DNA from: JAKFEW01 sp036675505
Lineage (GTDB): Bacteria > Cyanobacteriota > Sericytochromatia > S15B-MN24 > JAQBPE01
DNA length: 64,000 nt
Direction: 5' to 3'
Assembly: GCA_036675505.1 (NCBI GenBank)
Contig: JAKFEW010000092.1
Location: 42,567 to 106,566 of the forward strand
Every line of letters begins with the position of its first letter. Position 1 is the stretch's first letter. Shown piece after piece: positions 51,223 through 60,273 of this stretch. Position numbers and translations under genes: made by a program. The notes under the pieces are model-generated. The model was not told where the DNA came from. It made no database searches and saw only the letters and a program-made list of their open reading frames with translations.

Positions 51223-53712
51223 ATGCCCGACCTCACCCGCCTGCGGCGCGCCCTCGCGATCGAGGCCCGCCACCAGTATCCGAACCTCAAGGGGAACGAA
51301 CACCGCTTCGCGGAGTTCGTGTCCGCCGAGCTGGCGCGCGTCATGGGCGATCTGCCGATCGCCCACCGCGGGGCGCTGAGCCCGATCACGGCGAAGTTCT
51401 CGCGCTACGACGGCCTGACCGGCGAGGAGCGCGCCCGCGTCGTCCAAGACCTGGCGACGGTGCTGCCGCGTCTGGACACGGCGATGGCCGAGGAAGCCGC
51501 GGCCGCCGCTCCTCGCGCGGCGAAGCCCGCGCGCCCCGAGCAACGCGAATACGACGACTGGCGCGACAAGCCCGTGCAGTTCGTGAAGGGCATCGGCCCG
51601 AAGGTCGCCGAGCTGCTCGCCAAGTTGAATATCCAGACGGTCGACGACCTGCTGCGCCATTACCCGCGCCAGCACCTCGACTACGCCCAGCGCGTGCGCA
51701 TCGGGCGCCTCGAGGCGGGCGCGCGCGTGACGGTCTGGGGCGCGATCAAGCGCGTCGAGGCCTACAACCCGCCCAACGCCAAGGGCCTGAGCATCCTCAC
51801 GGTCTGGGTGACGGACGGCACCGGCACGGTGGCGGCGCGCTGGTTCGGCAAGAAGGGCAGCAAGTACCAGCTCGACCGCCAGAAGGCCCGCTTCCCGGTC
51901 GGGCACCGCCTGCTGCTGTCGGGCGAGCCCAAGCTCGACTCGTTTTCGGGAAGGATCGTCTTCGATCGGCCGGAGGTGGAGGTGCTCGGGGCGTCCGATA
52001 GCGCCTGCGGCACCGAGAACGAAGGCGAGGGCAGCTCGCTTCAGGTCGGGCGGGTGGTGCCGGTCTACGACTTGACCGACGGCCTGAACGCCAAGGTGCT
52101 GCGCAAGGCGATGCGTACAGCGCTCGACCTCTACCTGCCGCTCGTGCGCGACCCGATCCCCGCCGAGCTCCGCGACGCGCTCGCGCAACGGCCCGAGCCC
52201 GAGCGGCTGGCTCTCATCCAGCTGCGTCGCGCCCTCGAGGGCATCCACTTCCCGAAGACGATGGAGGAGAAGGAGATCGCGCGCACGCGGCTCGCCTTCG
52301 ACGAGCTGTTCTGGCTCCAGCTCGGCCTCGCCTGGCGCCGCGCGAAGGTGCAGGCCGAGGCCCAGGCGCTGCAGCTGCCGCCCGCAGGCGAACTCGTCAC
52401 CCGGCTGCGCGACGTCCTGCCCTTCCAGCTGACCGGCGCCCAGGAGCGCGTCGTGCGCGAGATCCAGGCCGACCTCGCCTCGGCCAAGCCCATGAACCGA
52501 ATGGTGCAGGGCGACGTCGGCTCGGGCAAGACGGTCGTGGCGATGCTGTCGCTGCTCGTGGCGGTGGAGAACGGCTACCAGGGCGCGTTGATGGCGCCGA
52601 CCGAGATCCTCGCCGAGCAGCACCTGGTCAAGATGAAGGACTGGCTCGAGCGCCTCGGGCTGCGCGTCGCGCTGCTCACCGGCCGCCAGGGACGCGCCGA
52701 GCGCCGGGCCACGCTGAGCGCGATCGAGGCGCACCAGATCCACGTCGTGGTCGGCACCCACGCGCTGATCCAGGAGGGCGTGAACTTCGCGAAGCTCGGC
52801 CTGATCGTGATCGACGAGCAGCACCGCTTCGGCGTGCGGCAGCGCGCGCTGCTGCGCGGCAAGGGCAAGCAGCCGGAGGTGCTCGTCATGACCGCCACCC
52901 CGATCCCGCGCACGCTCGCCCTCACGATCCACGGCGACCTCGACGTCTCGGTGATCGACGAGCTGCCGCCCGGCCGCAAGCCGGTGGCGACCACCTGGGC
53001 GCGATCGGCGCGCGACCAGCGCGACGCCTGGGAAGCCGTGCGGGCGGAGCTGCGCGCAGGGCGCCAGTGCTACGTGGTCTACCCGCTGATCGAGGAGTCC
53101 GAGTCGCTCGAGAACGTCAAATCGGCCGTGGCCGAGCATGAGCGGCTGTCCGAAGAGGTCTTCCCGGACTTCGAGGTCGCGCTGATGCACGGCCAGATGC
53201 CCTCCGACGAGAAGGACGCGGTCATGGAGAAGTTCCGGCGCGGCGAGACCCACGTGCTGGTCGCCACCACCGTGATCGAGGTGGGCGTCGACGTGCCCAA
53301 CGCCTCGGTCATGGTCATCGAGAATGCCGAGCGCTTCGGGCTGGCGCAGCTCCACCAGCTGCGCGGCCGCGTGGGCCGCGGCTCGGCCCAGAGCTACTGC
53401 TGGCTCTTCTCCGCGAGCCGCGGCGAGAGCACCCAGCAGCGGCTCGGCATCATGGAGGCCACCAACGACGGCTTCGTGATCGCCGAGCAGGACCTCGCGC
53501 TGCGCGGCCCGGGCGAGTTCCTGGGCACCCGCCAGAGCGGGCTGCCCGACATGCGCGCGGCGGACCTCGTGAAGGACACCGTCATCCTCGAGCGCGCGCG
53601 CGAGGCCGCGATCCGGATCGTGGCCCAGGATCCCGCGCTCGCGCAGCGGCCGTTGTTGCGGGCGGACCTCTTCCGTTACTTCGCCGCCAACCTGTCCTTC
53701 CTGGACGCCTGA
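51223..53712 (+). CDS. recG: ATP-dependent DNA helicase RecG
   Basis: Branch-migration helicase that rescues stalled replication forks, 829 residues. It is longer than the E. coli protein (about 690) by an N-terminal extension (residues 1-110), a feature also known from cyanobacterial RecG. The wedge/OB domain (VKGIGPKVAELLAKLNI, GARVTVWGAI) precedes the motor: QLTGAQERV, Walker A GDVGSGKTVVA, TEILAEQH, the DExH box IDEQHRFG, TATPIPRTLA, and the TRG hairpin region with QLHQLRGRVGRG and GPGEFLGTRQSG. ATG 51223 is preferred; ATG 51205 would overlap the -10 hexamer. The next gene starts seven bases after the stop. Confidence 0.96.
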   Translation: MPDLTRLRRALAIEARHQYPNLKGNEHRFAEFVSAELARVMGDLPIAHRGALSPITAKFSRYDGLTGEERARVVQDLATVLPRLDTAMAEEAAAAAPRAAKPARPEQREYDDWRDKPVQFVKGIGPKVAELLAKLNIQTVDDLLRHYPRQHLDYAQRVRIGRLEAGARVTVWGAIKRVEAYNPPNAKGLSILTVWVTDGTGTVAARWFGKKGSKYQLDRQKARFPVGHRLLLSGEPKLDSFSGRIVFDRPEVEVLGASDSACGTENEGEGSSLQVGRVVPVYDLTDGLNAKVLRKAMRTALDLYLPLVRDPIPAELRDALAQRPEPERLALIQLRRALEGIHFPKTMEEKEIARTRLAFDELFWLQLGLAWRRAKVQAEAQALQLPPAGELVTRLRDVLPFQLTGAQERVVREIQADLASAKPMNRMVQGDVGSGKTVVAMLSLLVAVENGYQGALMAPTEILAEQHLVKMKDWLERLGLRVALLTGRQGRAERRATLSAIEAHQIHVVVGTHALIQEGVNFAKLGLIVIDEQHRFGVRQRALLRGKGKQPEVLVMTATPIPRTLALTIHGDLDVSVIDELPPGRKPVATTWARSARDQRDAWEAVRAELRAGRQCYVVYPLIEESESLENVKSAVAEHERLSEEVFPDFEVALMHGQMPSDEKDAVMEKFRRGETHVLVATTVIEVGVDVPNASVMVIENAERFGLAQLHQLRGRVGRGSAQSYCWLFSASRGESTQQRLGIMEATNDGFVIAEQDLALRGPGEFLGTRQSGLPDMRAADLVKDTVILERAREAAIRIVAQDPALAQRPLLRADLFRYFAANLSFLDA

Positions 53713-53719
53713 GGCCCCC

Positions 53720-54529
53720 ATGCTCACCCTGGACGATCGTTGGGGATTCCGGCACCGGGAGCTGGCCGTGCCGTGTGCCGCGCTGCGCACCCCGCTGCGC
53801 ATCCTGCACCTGTCGGATGCGCACCTGATGCCGCACGACCGGGCGAAGATGCGCCACATCCGGCGCGTGACGGACGACGACTACGACTTCGTGTTCTTCA
53901 CGGGCGACGTCGCCGAGGTGCCCGAGGCCGAGGCGCTCGTGCCCACGCTGCTCACGCGCCCGCCGCGCCACGGCGCCTACGTGGTCTTCGGCAACCACGA
54001 CCACCTGCGCATGGACCGGGTCACGATGGTGAAGGAGATGGTCACGCAGACCTTTTACGGCAAGGGCACCTGGTCCGACCCGCTCGCCATGAAGGCGAAC
54101 TTCGAGGAAGGCGGCCGGTGGCGGGTGCTGATCAACGAGGCGGTCACCCATGAGATCGACGGACGCCAGGTCGTGATCGCCGGCGTGGACGACCCCTTCA
54201 CGGGCGAGGGCGATCTCCAGATTACGATGCGCGACGTGAAGCAAGCCGACGTGCTGATCGGGCTGGTGCATGTTCCGACGGACCTGGCCTCGTTCTCGCA
54301 GCGCGGCTTCCACCTCGTGCTCTCGGGCCACACCCACGGCGGCCAGATCCGGCTCCCGGGGGTCGGCGCGCTCATCACCCAATGCGACCTGCCGCGCCGC
54401 CATGCGGCCGGCCTGCACTGGGTCGAGCGCACGGCCGTCCACGTGAGCCAGGGCCTGGGCGCGGGCAAGCTCGTGCGCGTCCGCGTGAACTGCCCGCCCA
54501 CGTCCTACGCCATCACGCTCGGCGGGTGA
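53720..54529 (+). CDS. Metallophosphoesterase
   Basis: A 269-residue calcineurin-like phosphoesterase with the complete metal-site series: LSDAHL (D-x-H), FFTGDVAE (G-D), VFGNHDHLR (GNH-D), LVHVPTD, and LSGHTHGGQIRLP (GH-x-H). It resembles the YkuE/YaeI class, which acts on lipid or phosphodiester substrates at the membrane; here there is no membrane segment. Substrate unknown. It is co-directional with recG and probably translated from the same message. Confidence 0.9.
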   Translation: MLTLDDRWGFRHRELAVPCAALRTPLRILHLSDAHLMPHDRAKMRHIRRVTDDDYDFVFFTGDVAEVPEAEALVPTLLTRPPRHGAYVVFGNHDHLRMDRVTMVKEMVTQTFYGKGTWSDPLAMKANFEEGGRWRVLINEAVTHEIDGRQVVIAGVDDPFTGEGDLQITMRDVKQADVLIGLVHVPTDLASFSQRGFHLVLSGHTHGGQIRLPGVGALITQCDLPRRHAAGLHWVERTAVHVSQGLGAGKLVRVRVNCPPTSYAITLGG

Positions 54530-54658
54530 CCGCCGAACAAGCAATTCGCTGTTGTGCGAGGTGGCCAGCGAAATTCGGCCATGCCGCCCGCGCCCGCGAG
54601 ACGGGCAAGCAGGGATAAGAGTAGATACACCTGACGGCCGACCTCCGGAGGAGCAACC

Positions 54659-55720
54659 ATGACCCTGACTGCGACGATGACCTGGCATGGCGACCGCCTG
54701 ACGCTGCTCGACCAGACCCGCCTGCCACATGACGTGGTGGCGGTCGAATGCCGCGACGTGGGCGCGGTGGCGGTGGCGATCCGCGACATGATCGTGCGCG
54801 GGGCGCCGGCGATCGGTGTGACCGCAGCCTTCGGCGTCGCCATCGCGGCGCGGGCCGCGGGCCACCTGCCGCGCGGCGAGGCGCTGGCCGCGATCGGCGA
54901 GGCGATCGCCGAGCTGCGCGCCACGCGCCCGACCGCCGTCAACTTGTTCTGGGCGCTCGAGCGCATGCGCCGGGCCGCGGAGGATGCCCCGGGCGACGGC
55001 GTGGCGATCGCCGCGACGCTCGCCGCGGAAGCCGTGGCGATGCACGACGAAGACATCGCGGCCAACCGGGCGATCGGCCGCCACGGCCTCGCGGTGGTGC
55101 CCGAGGTCGCCAACGTGCTCACGCATTGCAACGCCGGCGCACTCGCCACGGTCGACTACGGCACGGCCGTCGGCGTGCTGCGCGCCGCGCATGAGGCCGG
55201 CCGCCGGATCCACGTCTGGGTCGACGAGACCCGCCCGTACCTGCAAGGCGCCCGGCTGACCGCCTGGGAGCTCGTCGAGGCCGGCATCCCGGCCACGCTG
55301 ATTTGCGACAACATGGCCGGGCACTTCATGTCACGCGGCCAGGTAGACCTCGTGGTGGTGGGCGCCGACCGGATCGCCGCCAACGGCGACGCCGCCAACA
55401 AGATCGGCACCTATTCGGTGGCCGTGCTGGCGCGCCACCATGGCATCCCCTTTTACATCGCCGCGCCGGTCTCGACCATCGACCCGGCGATCCCGGACGG
55501 GCGGGCGATCCCGATCGAAGAGCGTGCCGCCGAGGAGATCACGCACTTCCGCGGCACGCCCGTGGCGCCGACCGGCATGCGCGTCGCGAACCCGTCCTTC
55601 GACGTCACGCCGGCCGACCTGATCGCGGGCATCATCACGGAGCGGGGCATCCTGCGGCCGCCCTTCGGCCCGGCGATCCGCGCGCTGTTCGAGCCGGAGT
55701 CCCCCGGCGTGCCAGCCTAG
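54659..55720 (+). CDS. mtnA: Methylthioribose-1-phosphate isomerase
   Basis: Converts 5-methylthioribose-1-phosphate to methylthioribulose-1-phosphate in methionine salvage, 353 residues. Family motifs: IRDMIVRGAPAIGVTAAFG (about residue 40), CNAGALATVDYGTA with the catalytic Cys (about 160), ICDNMAGHFM, and GADRIAANGDAANKIGTY with the catalytic Asp (about 240). GGAGG precedes the ATG at a normal distance. No other methionine-salvage gene is in the window. It is related to eIF2B subunits, but the Cys and Asp support the enzyme. Confidence 0.95.
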   Translation: MTLTATMTWHGDRLTLLDQTRLPHDVVAVECRDVGAVAVAIRDMIVRGAPAIGVTAAFGVAIAARAAGHLPRGEALAAIGEAIAELRATRPTAVNLFWALERMRRAAEDAPGDGVAIAATLAAEAVAMHDEDIAANRAIGRHGLAVVPEVANVLTHCNAGALATVDYGTAVGVLRAAHEAGRRIHVWVDETRPYLQGARLTAWELVEAGIPATLICDNMAGHFMSRGQVDLVVVGADRIAANGDAANKIGTYSVAVLARHHGIPFYIAAPVSTIDPAIPDGRAIPIEERAAEEITHFRGTPVAPTGMRVANPSFDVTPADLIAGIITERGILRPPFGPAIRALFEPESPGVPA

Positions 55721-55788
55721 CCTCGGGCAGGGCTGGTGGGGTATAACGCAACAACCCCCGCTCGTTTCGCCGCTCGGTAGGAGGTCGG

Positions 55789-56565
55789 ATGCACCCTCGC
55801 TGGCTCGCCGCCCTGGGCTTCATCGGCCTTAGCACGTCCTTCGCGTGCTTTCCGCCGATCGCCGTGGCGCCGATCGCCACCACCTACCAGCCGACCGGCG
55901 CCATCCCGCGGCCATCGGTCGCCTGGTCGGTGGCGCCGTACGGGGGATACGGATTCCCCTCGCCGCAGCCGGTCTCGACGTCGCCGCCGCCCGGATTCGG
56001 CCGCCCCAACCCGAACGTGTCACCCGCCTCGTACTTCCCGGCGCGCGCCGGCCTCTGGCGCTACACCGTGAGCACCGCCCCGGTCGGCGGCGCGGCGATC
56101 GCCGGCGAACGGTCGCTCGCACTGTCGGACGTCGTGACGACCGGCGACACCACCACGGCCACCGCGACCTCGAACGTCGCGCTCCAGGTGCCGGGGTTCA
56201 CGGCGTTTGACGAAACCGACGTGAAGAGCCAGGTCGCGCTGACGTCCACGCGGTTCTCGCGGACCACCGCGGGCCGCACGTCGGCGATCCCACTCACGGC
56301 CTCGGTGGGTGACTCCTGGACCGAGAACGGGCTCGTCGTGCGCATCGCGACGTACAGCGACACGCTGAGGCTCCTGGCGCTGGGAGGGGCGACCTTCGCG
56401 AACGTGTTGCGCGTCGAGTACGTCGCCGAAGGCGCCAGCGCCGCGCCGATCGCCACCGTGTGGTTCGCCCCCGGCATCGGCCTGGTCCAGCGCATCGACG
56501 TGTTCACCCACGAAGGCAAGACCTGGGAGTCGCGGGCCGAGCTGTCCGACTACCCAGGCAAGTAG
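55789..56565 (+). CDS. Putative lipoprotein
   Basis: A 258-residue predicted lipoprotein of unknown function. The signal peptide ends in STSFAC, Cys near residue 20. A Pro/Gly/Ser-rich segment (VAPYGGYGFPSPQPV) is followed by a beta-rich domain (GLWRYTVSTAP, VALTSTRFSRT, VGDSWTENG, TVWFAPGIGLVQRIDVF) that resembles DUF3108-like beta structures in exported proteins. AGGAGG precedes the ATG; TATAAC at 55742-55747 is a possible -10. The next gene is 13 bases downstream. Confidence 0.7.
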   Translation: MHPRWLAALGFIGLSTSFACFPPIAVAPIATTYQPTGAIPRPSVAWSVAPYGGYGFPSPQPVSTSPPPGFGRPNPNVSPASYFPARAGLWRYTVSTAPVGGAAIAGERSLALSDVVTTGDTTTATATSNVALQVPGFTAFDETDVKSQVALTSTRFSRTTAGRTSAIPLTASVGDSWTENGLVVRIATYSDTLRLLALGGATFANVLRVEYVAEGASAAPIATVWFAPGIGLVQRIDVFTHEGKTWESRAELSDYPGK

Positions 56566-56578
56566 AGGAAACGGTTTG

Positions 56579-57193
56579 ATGCGAGCCTCCCGCGCCTTCA
56601 CCGCCGTCATCTCCGCCGCGCTCGCGCTCGGGCCCACCTCGGCGCCCGCCGCGGCCGGCGGCCTCCCGCCGCTCGATCTCAAGCGCGGCCAGGGCTCCGT
56701 CGGCATCGGCGCCGTCTCGATCGGCGGCGACGTGGCGATCGACGACGGCGTCGCGATCGGCTTGCTGGCTTACAACAGCATGCTCTACTGGAACGTGGTG
56801 ACCGCCCGCGCGACGTGGACGCGCATGGCCAGTCCCTACGGCAACCTGGGGTTCACCGTGACCGGCGGTGCCGCGCTGATGGGCGGCGCCTTCCCGGGCA
56901 TCCGCACGGCGCCGCTGTTGGTCGCAGGCCCGGTGATCGAAACGCCGCCGGGCTGGGTGCGGTTGCGCGCGTCCCTCCAGGGCGGCCTGCTCGTCGAACC
57001 GCGGCCGCTCTACGACACCGGCGAGTACCCGCAGTTTTACGGCGGTCCGATGGGCGACCCGGTGGTCGTCGCCAACCGAACGATCTATAGCCTGGCGGTC
57101 CTGCCTGGCATCGAGGTCGTCGTCCCACTCGGCGAGAATGCCGAGCTGACGCTCTTCGGCTACAACTTGATCGGGTTCTACGGCCGCTGGTGA
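56579..57193 (+). CDS. Exported protein, possible small beta-barrel
   Basis: A 204-residue protein with a signal peptide (AVISAALALGPTSAPAAA). The mature part has alternating polar/non-polar strands and glycine-rich turns (GSVGIGAVSIGGDVAI, GNLGFTVTGGAALMGGAF, ELTLFGYNLIGFYGRW) and ends in an aromatic residue, as many outer-membrane barrels do. That location is inference. GAGGAAA lies about eight bases before the ATG. It is probably co-transcribed with the lipoprotein gene and ends seven bases from a convergent glycosyltransferase. Confidence 0.6.
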   Translation: MRASRAFTAVISAALALGPTSAPAAAGGLPPLDLKRGQGSVGIGAVSIGGDVAIDDGVAIGLLAYNSMLYWNVVTARATWTRMASPYGNLGFTVTGGAALMGGAFPGIRTAPLLVAGPVIETPPGWVRLRASLQGGLLVEPRPLYDTGEYPQFYGGPMGDPVVVANRTIYSLAVLPGIEVVVPLGENAELTLFGYNLIGFYGRW

Positions 57194-57200
57194 AGCCCGT

Positions 57201-58253
57201 TCACGCCGCGAGGGTCGGCTTGCGGCGGGCCACGGCCGCGTAGACCCTTTCGTACGACGTCACCATCGCGTCCGCCGAAAAGTGGCGCTCCACCCGAGCC
57301 CGGCAGGCGGCAGGGTCGACGCGCTCGGCCTCACGCACGGCCTCCGCGAGCGCGGCGAGGTCGGCGTCTGCCGCGGCGATCGCCCCGGTCTCCCCGGGCA
57401 CCACGATTTCCGGCACCGAGCCGCGGCAGGTTGCCACCACGGGCGTGCCACACGCCATCGCCTCGATCATCACGAGCCCGAACGGCTCTTCCCATTGGAT
57501 CGGGAAGAGCAGCGCCCGCGCGCCGGCGTACAGCGCCCACTTCGGCGCCCCGCTCACCTCGCCCACGTAGCGCCGGCGCACGCCGTCGAGCCACGGGGCC
57601 ACCTCGCGCTCGTAGAACGCCCGCTCATGCGCGATGCGTCCCGCCATCACGAGCGGCAGGTCGAGCGCGTGCGCCAGGCGCGCCGCCACGTCGGCGCCCT
57701 TCTTCGCGTCCAGGCGGCCGAGGAAGAGGTAGTAGTCGTCCTTTTGCGCGCGGAACTGGGTCGGCCTGAGGTCGAGGCCGTTGTACACGACGTCCACGAA
57801 ATTCAGCGTCGGCATCGAGGCCGCGTGCGCGCGGCTGAGCGCCACATAGGCATGTGCGGGGTAGGCGCCGTACAGCGCCCGGCGCCCCTCCGTGAAGTCG
57901 TTGTGGATCGTCGTCACCACCGGCGTCACCGCCTGGGAGGCGAGCCGCACGCCCCAGGTCTTCGTGTGGTCGTGCACGACGTCGAACGCGGAAGCCTGCG
58001 AAAGCGCCCAGGCGACGTGGGCGTGCTCGAAGTCCTGGACGCGGCGGCTGTCCGTCACGCCGTCGAGCTCGAGCGCCCGTGGGTAGCGCGCGCGGAGAGC
58101 CGCGCGGGTCCGCGAGTCGCCGCTCGCGAACAGCGTGACGTCATGACCGCGTCCGACCAGGCCGTCGGCCAACTCGGCCACCACCAGCTCGGTCCCGCCG
58201 TAGCCGACGGGCGGCACCGGCAGCGCCACCGGCGCAAGGAGCGCGATGCGCAT
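57201..58253 (-). CDS. Family 4 glycosyltransferase
   Basis: A 350-residue GT-B-fold retaining glycosyltransferase. The N-terminal Rossmann half has PPVGYGGTELVVAELADGL, and the C-terminal half has YLFLGRLDAKKG (about residue 183) and the donor-binding E-x7-E segment EPFGLVMIEAMACGTPVV (about 260), followed by GSVPEIV. Acceptor and sugar are unknown. GGAGG lies ten bases before the ATG. It is divergent from the trehalose-phosphate synthase operon, which suggests but does not prove a sugar-related role. Confidence 0.9.
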   Translation of the reverse strand: MRIALLAPVALPVPPVGYGGTELVVAELADGLVGRGHDVTLFASGDSRTRAALRARYPRALELDGVTDSRRVQDFEHAHVAWALSQASAFDVVHDHTKTWGVRLASQAVTPVVTTIHNDFTEGRRALYGAYPAHAYVALSRAHAASMPTLNFVDVVYNGLDLRPTQFRAQKDDYYLFLGRLDAKKGADVAARLAHALDLPLVMAGRIAHERAFYEREVAPWLDGVRRRYVGEVSGAPKWALYAGARALLFPIQWEEPFGLVMIEAMACGTPVVATCRGSVPEIVVPGETGAIAAADADLAALAEAVREAERVDPAACRARVERHFSADAMVTSYERVYAAVARRKPTLAA

Positions 58254-58635
58254 GGTACGTCCACCTCCAGATGGATCCGCCACGCGGGCGGGCGGCCCTC
58301 CGGCCCTCGCCGACCATATCACGCCGCCTGCGACCGGTCACCGGGCGAGCGCTCGCCATGCCTGTGGACCGCGTTATGACAACCGCCGGACCGGGCGATC
58401 GCTGGTTGTTGGCCCCATGAGGCCTGTGTTAATATCCCGTAACAATTCGGTCGGCATGCATGTGGGACTGCCGGGCCGCAGCGAGGCGGCCTGGAGACGG
58501 TGGCCAGGGGCTCAGATCCGGCGAAGGGGACGCCGGGGCTCCTCGCCTGCGGCTGCGCCCGCTGCCGACCGGGATGCAGGGTCGCATCAAAGCCGCAGAC
58601 GCGTTGCGGTGCATCGGTTTGGTAGGGAGGGGCGG
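58254..58635. other. 382-bp divergent intergenic region
   Basis: No supported gene. It contains the promoter candidate at 58406-58435, then about 200 bases of leader before the synthase ATG. That leader is long for this window. I see no clear riboswitch signature in it. Confidence 0.6.
58406..58435 (+). promoter_or_regulatory. Putative promoter of the trehalose-phosphate synthase operon
   Basis: TTGTTG (58406-58411) and TAATAT (58430-58435) separated by 18 bases. It is the only A+T-rich stretch in this gap. The predicted leader is about 190 bases. Confidence 0.5.
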
Positions 58636-60273
58636 ATGCGGAACGTGGAAGAGGCGCTCGGCGCGTCTCCGCCGGATCCGATGGTGGCCGCGGCGCTGGC
58701 TCAGCGCGCGGCGCTGAAACGGCTGTGTGGTGAAGGCCTCGACGGCCGTCGCCTGATCATCGCGTCGAACCGCGGGCCGGTGGAGTTCTTTGAACGCGAT
58801 GGCCAGGTCGCGCAGCGCAAGGGGCAGGGCGGGCTGGTCACGGCGATCAGCGCCATGATCGGGTCCTGCGAGACCCACTGGGTCGCAGCGGCCATGACGC
58901 CGCTCGACGCCCGGATCGCCCGCCAACACGGCGGCCGGGTGCACGTGGAGGTGAACGGCCACGGGCTCGACGTCAGCTTCGTGAACCCGACGCGCACGCA
59001 GTACGCGCGCTTCTACGACCAGGTTTCGAACGCCGTGCTCTGGTTCCTGCAGCACAACATCACGAACCCGCCGATCCACCCGACCTTCGATCAGTCGCTC
59101 TGGGAGGCCTGGGAGGACGGCTATGTGGCGGTCAACCGGCTCTTCGCAGAGCACCTCGCGACCCTGACCGAGCACGACGACGTGCCGCCGGTCTTCATGA
59201 TCCATGACTACCACCTGTACCTGGTGCCGGGCATGCTCCGCCAACGCTTCCCGAACGCGCTGATCCAGCACTTCACGCACATCGCCTGGCCCGCCTCCGA
59301 CGCCTGGCGCCAGCTGCCTGGGCCGATCCGCGAGTCGATCATGACCCACCTCCTCGGCTGCGACGTGGTGGGCTTCCATTGCAAGCGCTACGTGAACAAC
59401 TTCCTCACGACGTGCGTCGAGCTGCTCGGCCTGCCTGTCGATTTCGAGGCCCGCGAGGTGATCGTCGGCGATCGCCGCGTGCAGGTGCGGCACTACCCGA
59501 TCTCGATCGATCCCGCGGCGCTGCTCGCGCTGGCCGACAGCCCCACCGTGCGGCGCATCGAGGCGAAGATCATGGCGAAGCGGCCGCCGCACCTGATCGT
59601 GCAGGTGGCGCGAACCGATCCGAGCAAGAACATCCTGCGCAGCTTCCACGCCTATGAGCACTTCCTCGACCAGTGGCCGGAGTGGCGGGGGCGTGTGCAG
59701 ATGCTCGGGTTGCTGCCGCTTTCGCGCCAGACGACGGAGCTCTACAAGGAATACGTCGATGAGCTGTTGCAGGTGGCTGACCGCATCAACCGGGAGTCCG
59801 GCGAGCCAGGCTGGCAGCCGATCGCGCTCTTCCTGGAAAACGACTACCCGCGCGCGATCGCCGCGCTGAAGAACTACGACGTGCTGGTGGTCAACTCGAT
59901 CGCCGACGGGATGAACCTCGTGGCGAAGGAGGGGCCGGTGGTGAACCGCCGTGCGGGCGCGCTGATCCTCTCGGAGAGCGCGGGTGCCGTCGATGAGCTG
60001 GGCGAGGCGAGCCTGGTGGTGAATCCGTTCGACCTCGTCGGCACGGCGCAGGCCTTCCATGACGCCCTCACCATGCGGCCCGCCGAGCGTTCTTGGGCCC
60101 ATGCCGCTCAGCGCGAGGCGATCCGCGCCAATACGATTTACCGCTGGGCCCACGACCAGCTGTACGACCTGTTGGTGGCGCCGGCGTCCGGCATGCCGGG
60201 GGCTGTGACGTTCATCCCGGCGACCGTCGAGGGTGCGGCCGCCACGAGCGCGACCGAGGAGGTGAACCCGTGA
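58636..60273 (+). CDS. Trehalose-6-phosphate synthase-like glycosyltransferase (GT20)
   Basis: A 545-residue GT20 enzyme. It probably joins a nucleotide-sugar glucose to glucose-6-phosphate or to a related acceptor such as glycerol-3-phosphate. Visible family features: LIIASNRGPVEF (about residue 43), GGLVTAISAM, VFMIHDYHLYLVPGMLRQR (about 200), QHFTHIAWPASDAW, GCDVVGFHCKRYVNNF, RTDPSKNILRSF (about 330), and the C-terminal IADGMNLVAKEG with E-x-A-G. GGAGG lies five bases before the ATG. OtsA and glucosylglycerol-phosphate synthase are hard to tell apart by eye. The next gene overlaps the stop. Confidence 0.87.
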   Translation: MRNVEEALGASPPDPMVAAALAQRAALKRLCGEGLDGRRLIIASNRGPVEFFERDGQVAQRKGQGGLVTAISAMIGSCETHWVAAAMTPLDARIARQHGGRVHVEVNGHGLDVSFVNPTRTQYARFYDQVSNAVLWFLQHNITNPPIHPTFDQSLWEAWEDGYVAVNRLFAEHLATLTEHDDVPPVFMIHDYHLYLVPGMLRQRFPNALIQHFTHIAWPASDAWRQLPGPIRESIMTHLLGCDVVGFHCKRYVNNFLTTCVELLGLPVDFEAREVIVGDRRVQVRHYPISIDPAALLALADSPTVRRIEAKIMAKRPPHLIVQVARTDPSKNILRSFHAYEHFLDQWPEWRGRVQMLGLLPLSRQTTELYKEYVDELLQVADRINRESGEPGWQPIALFLENDYPRAIAALKNYDVLVVNSIADGMNLVAKEGPVVNRRAGALILSESAGAVDELGEASLVVNPFDLVGTAQAFHDALTMRPAERSWAHAAQREAIRANTIYRWAHDQLYDLLVAPASGMPGAVTFIPATVEGAAATSATEEVNP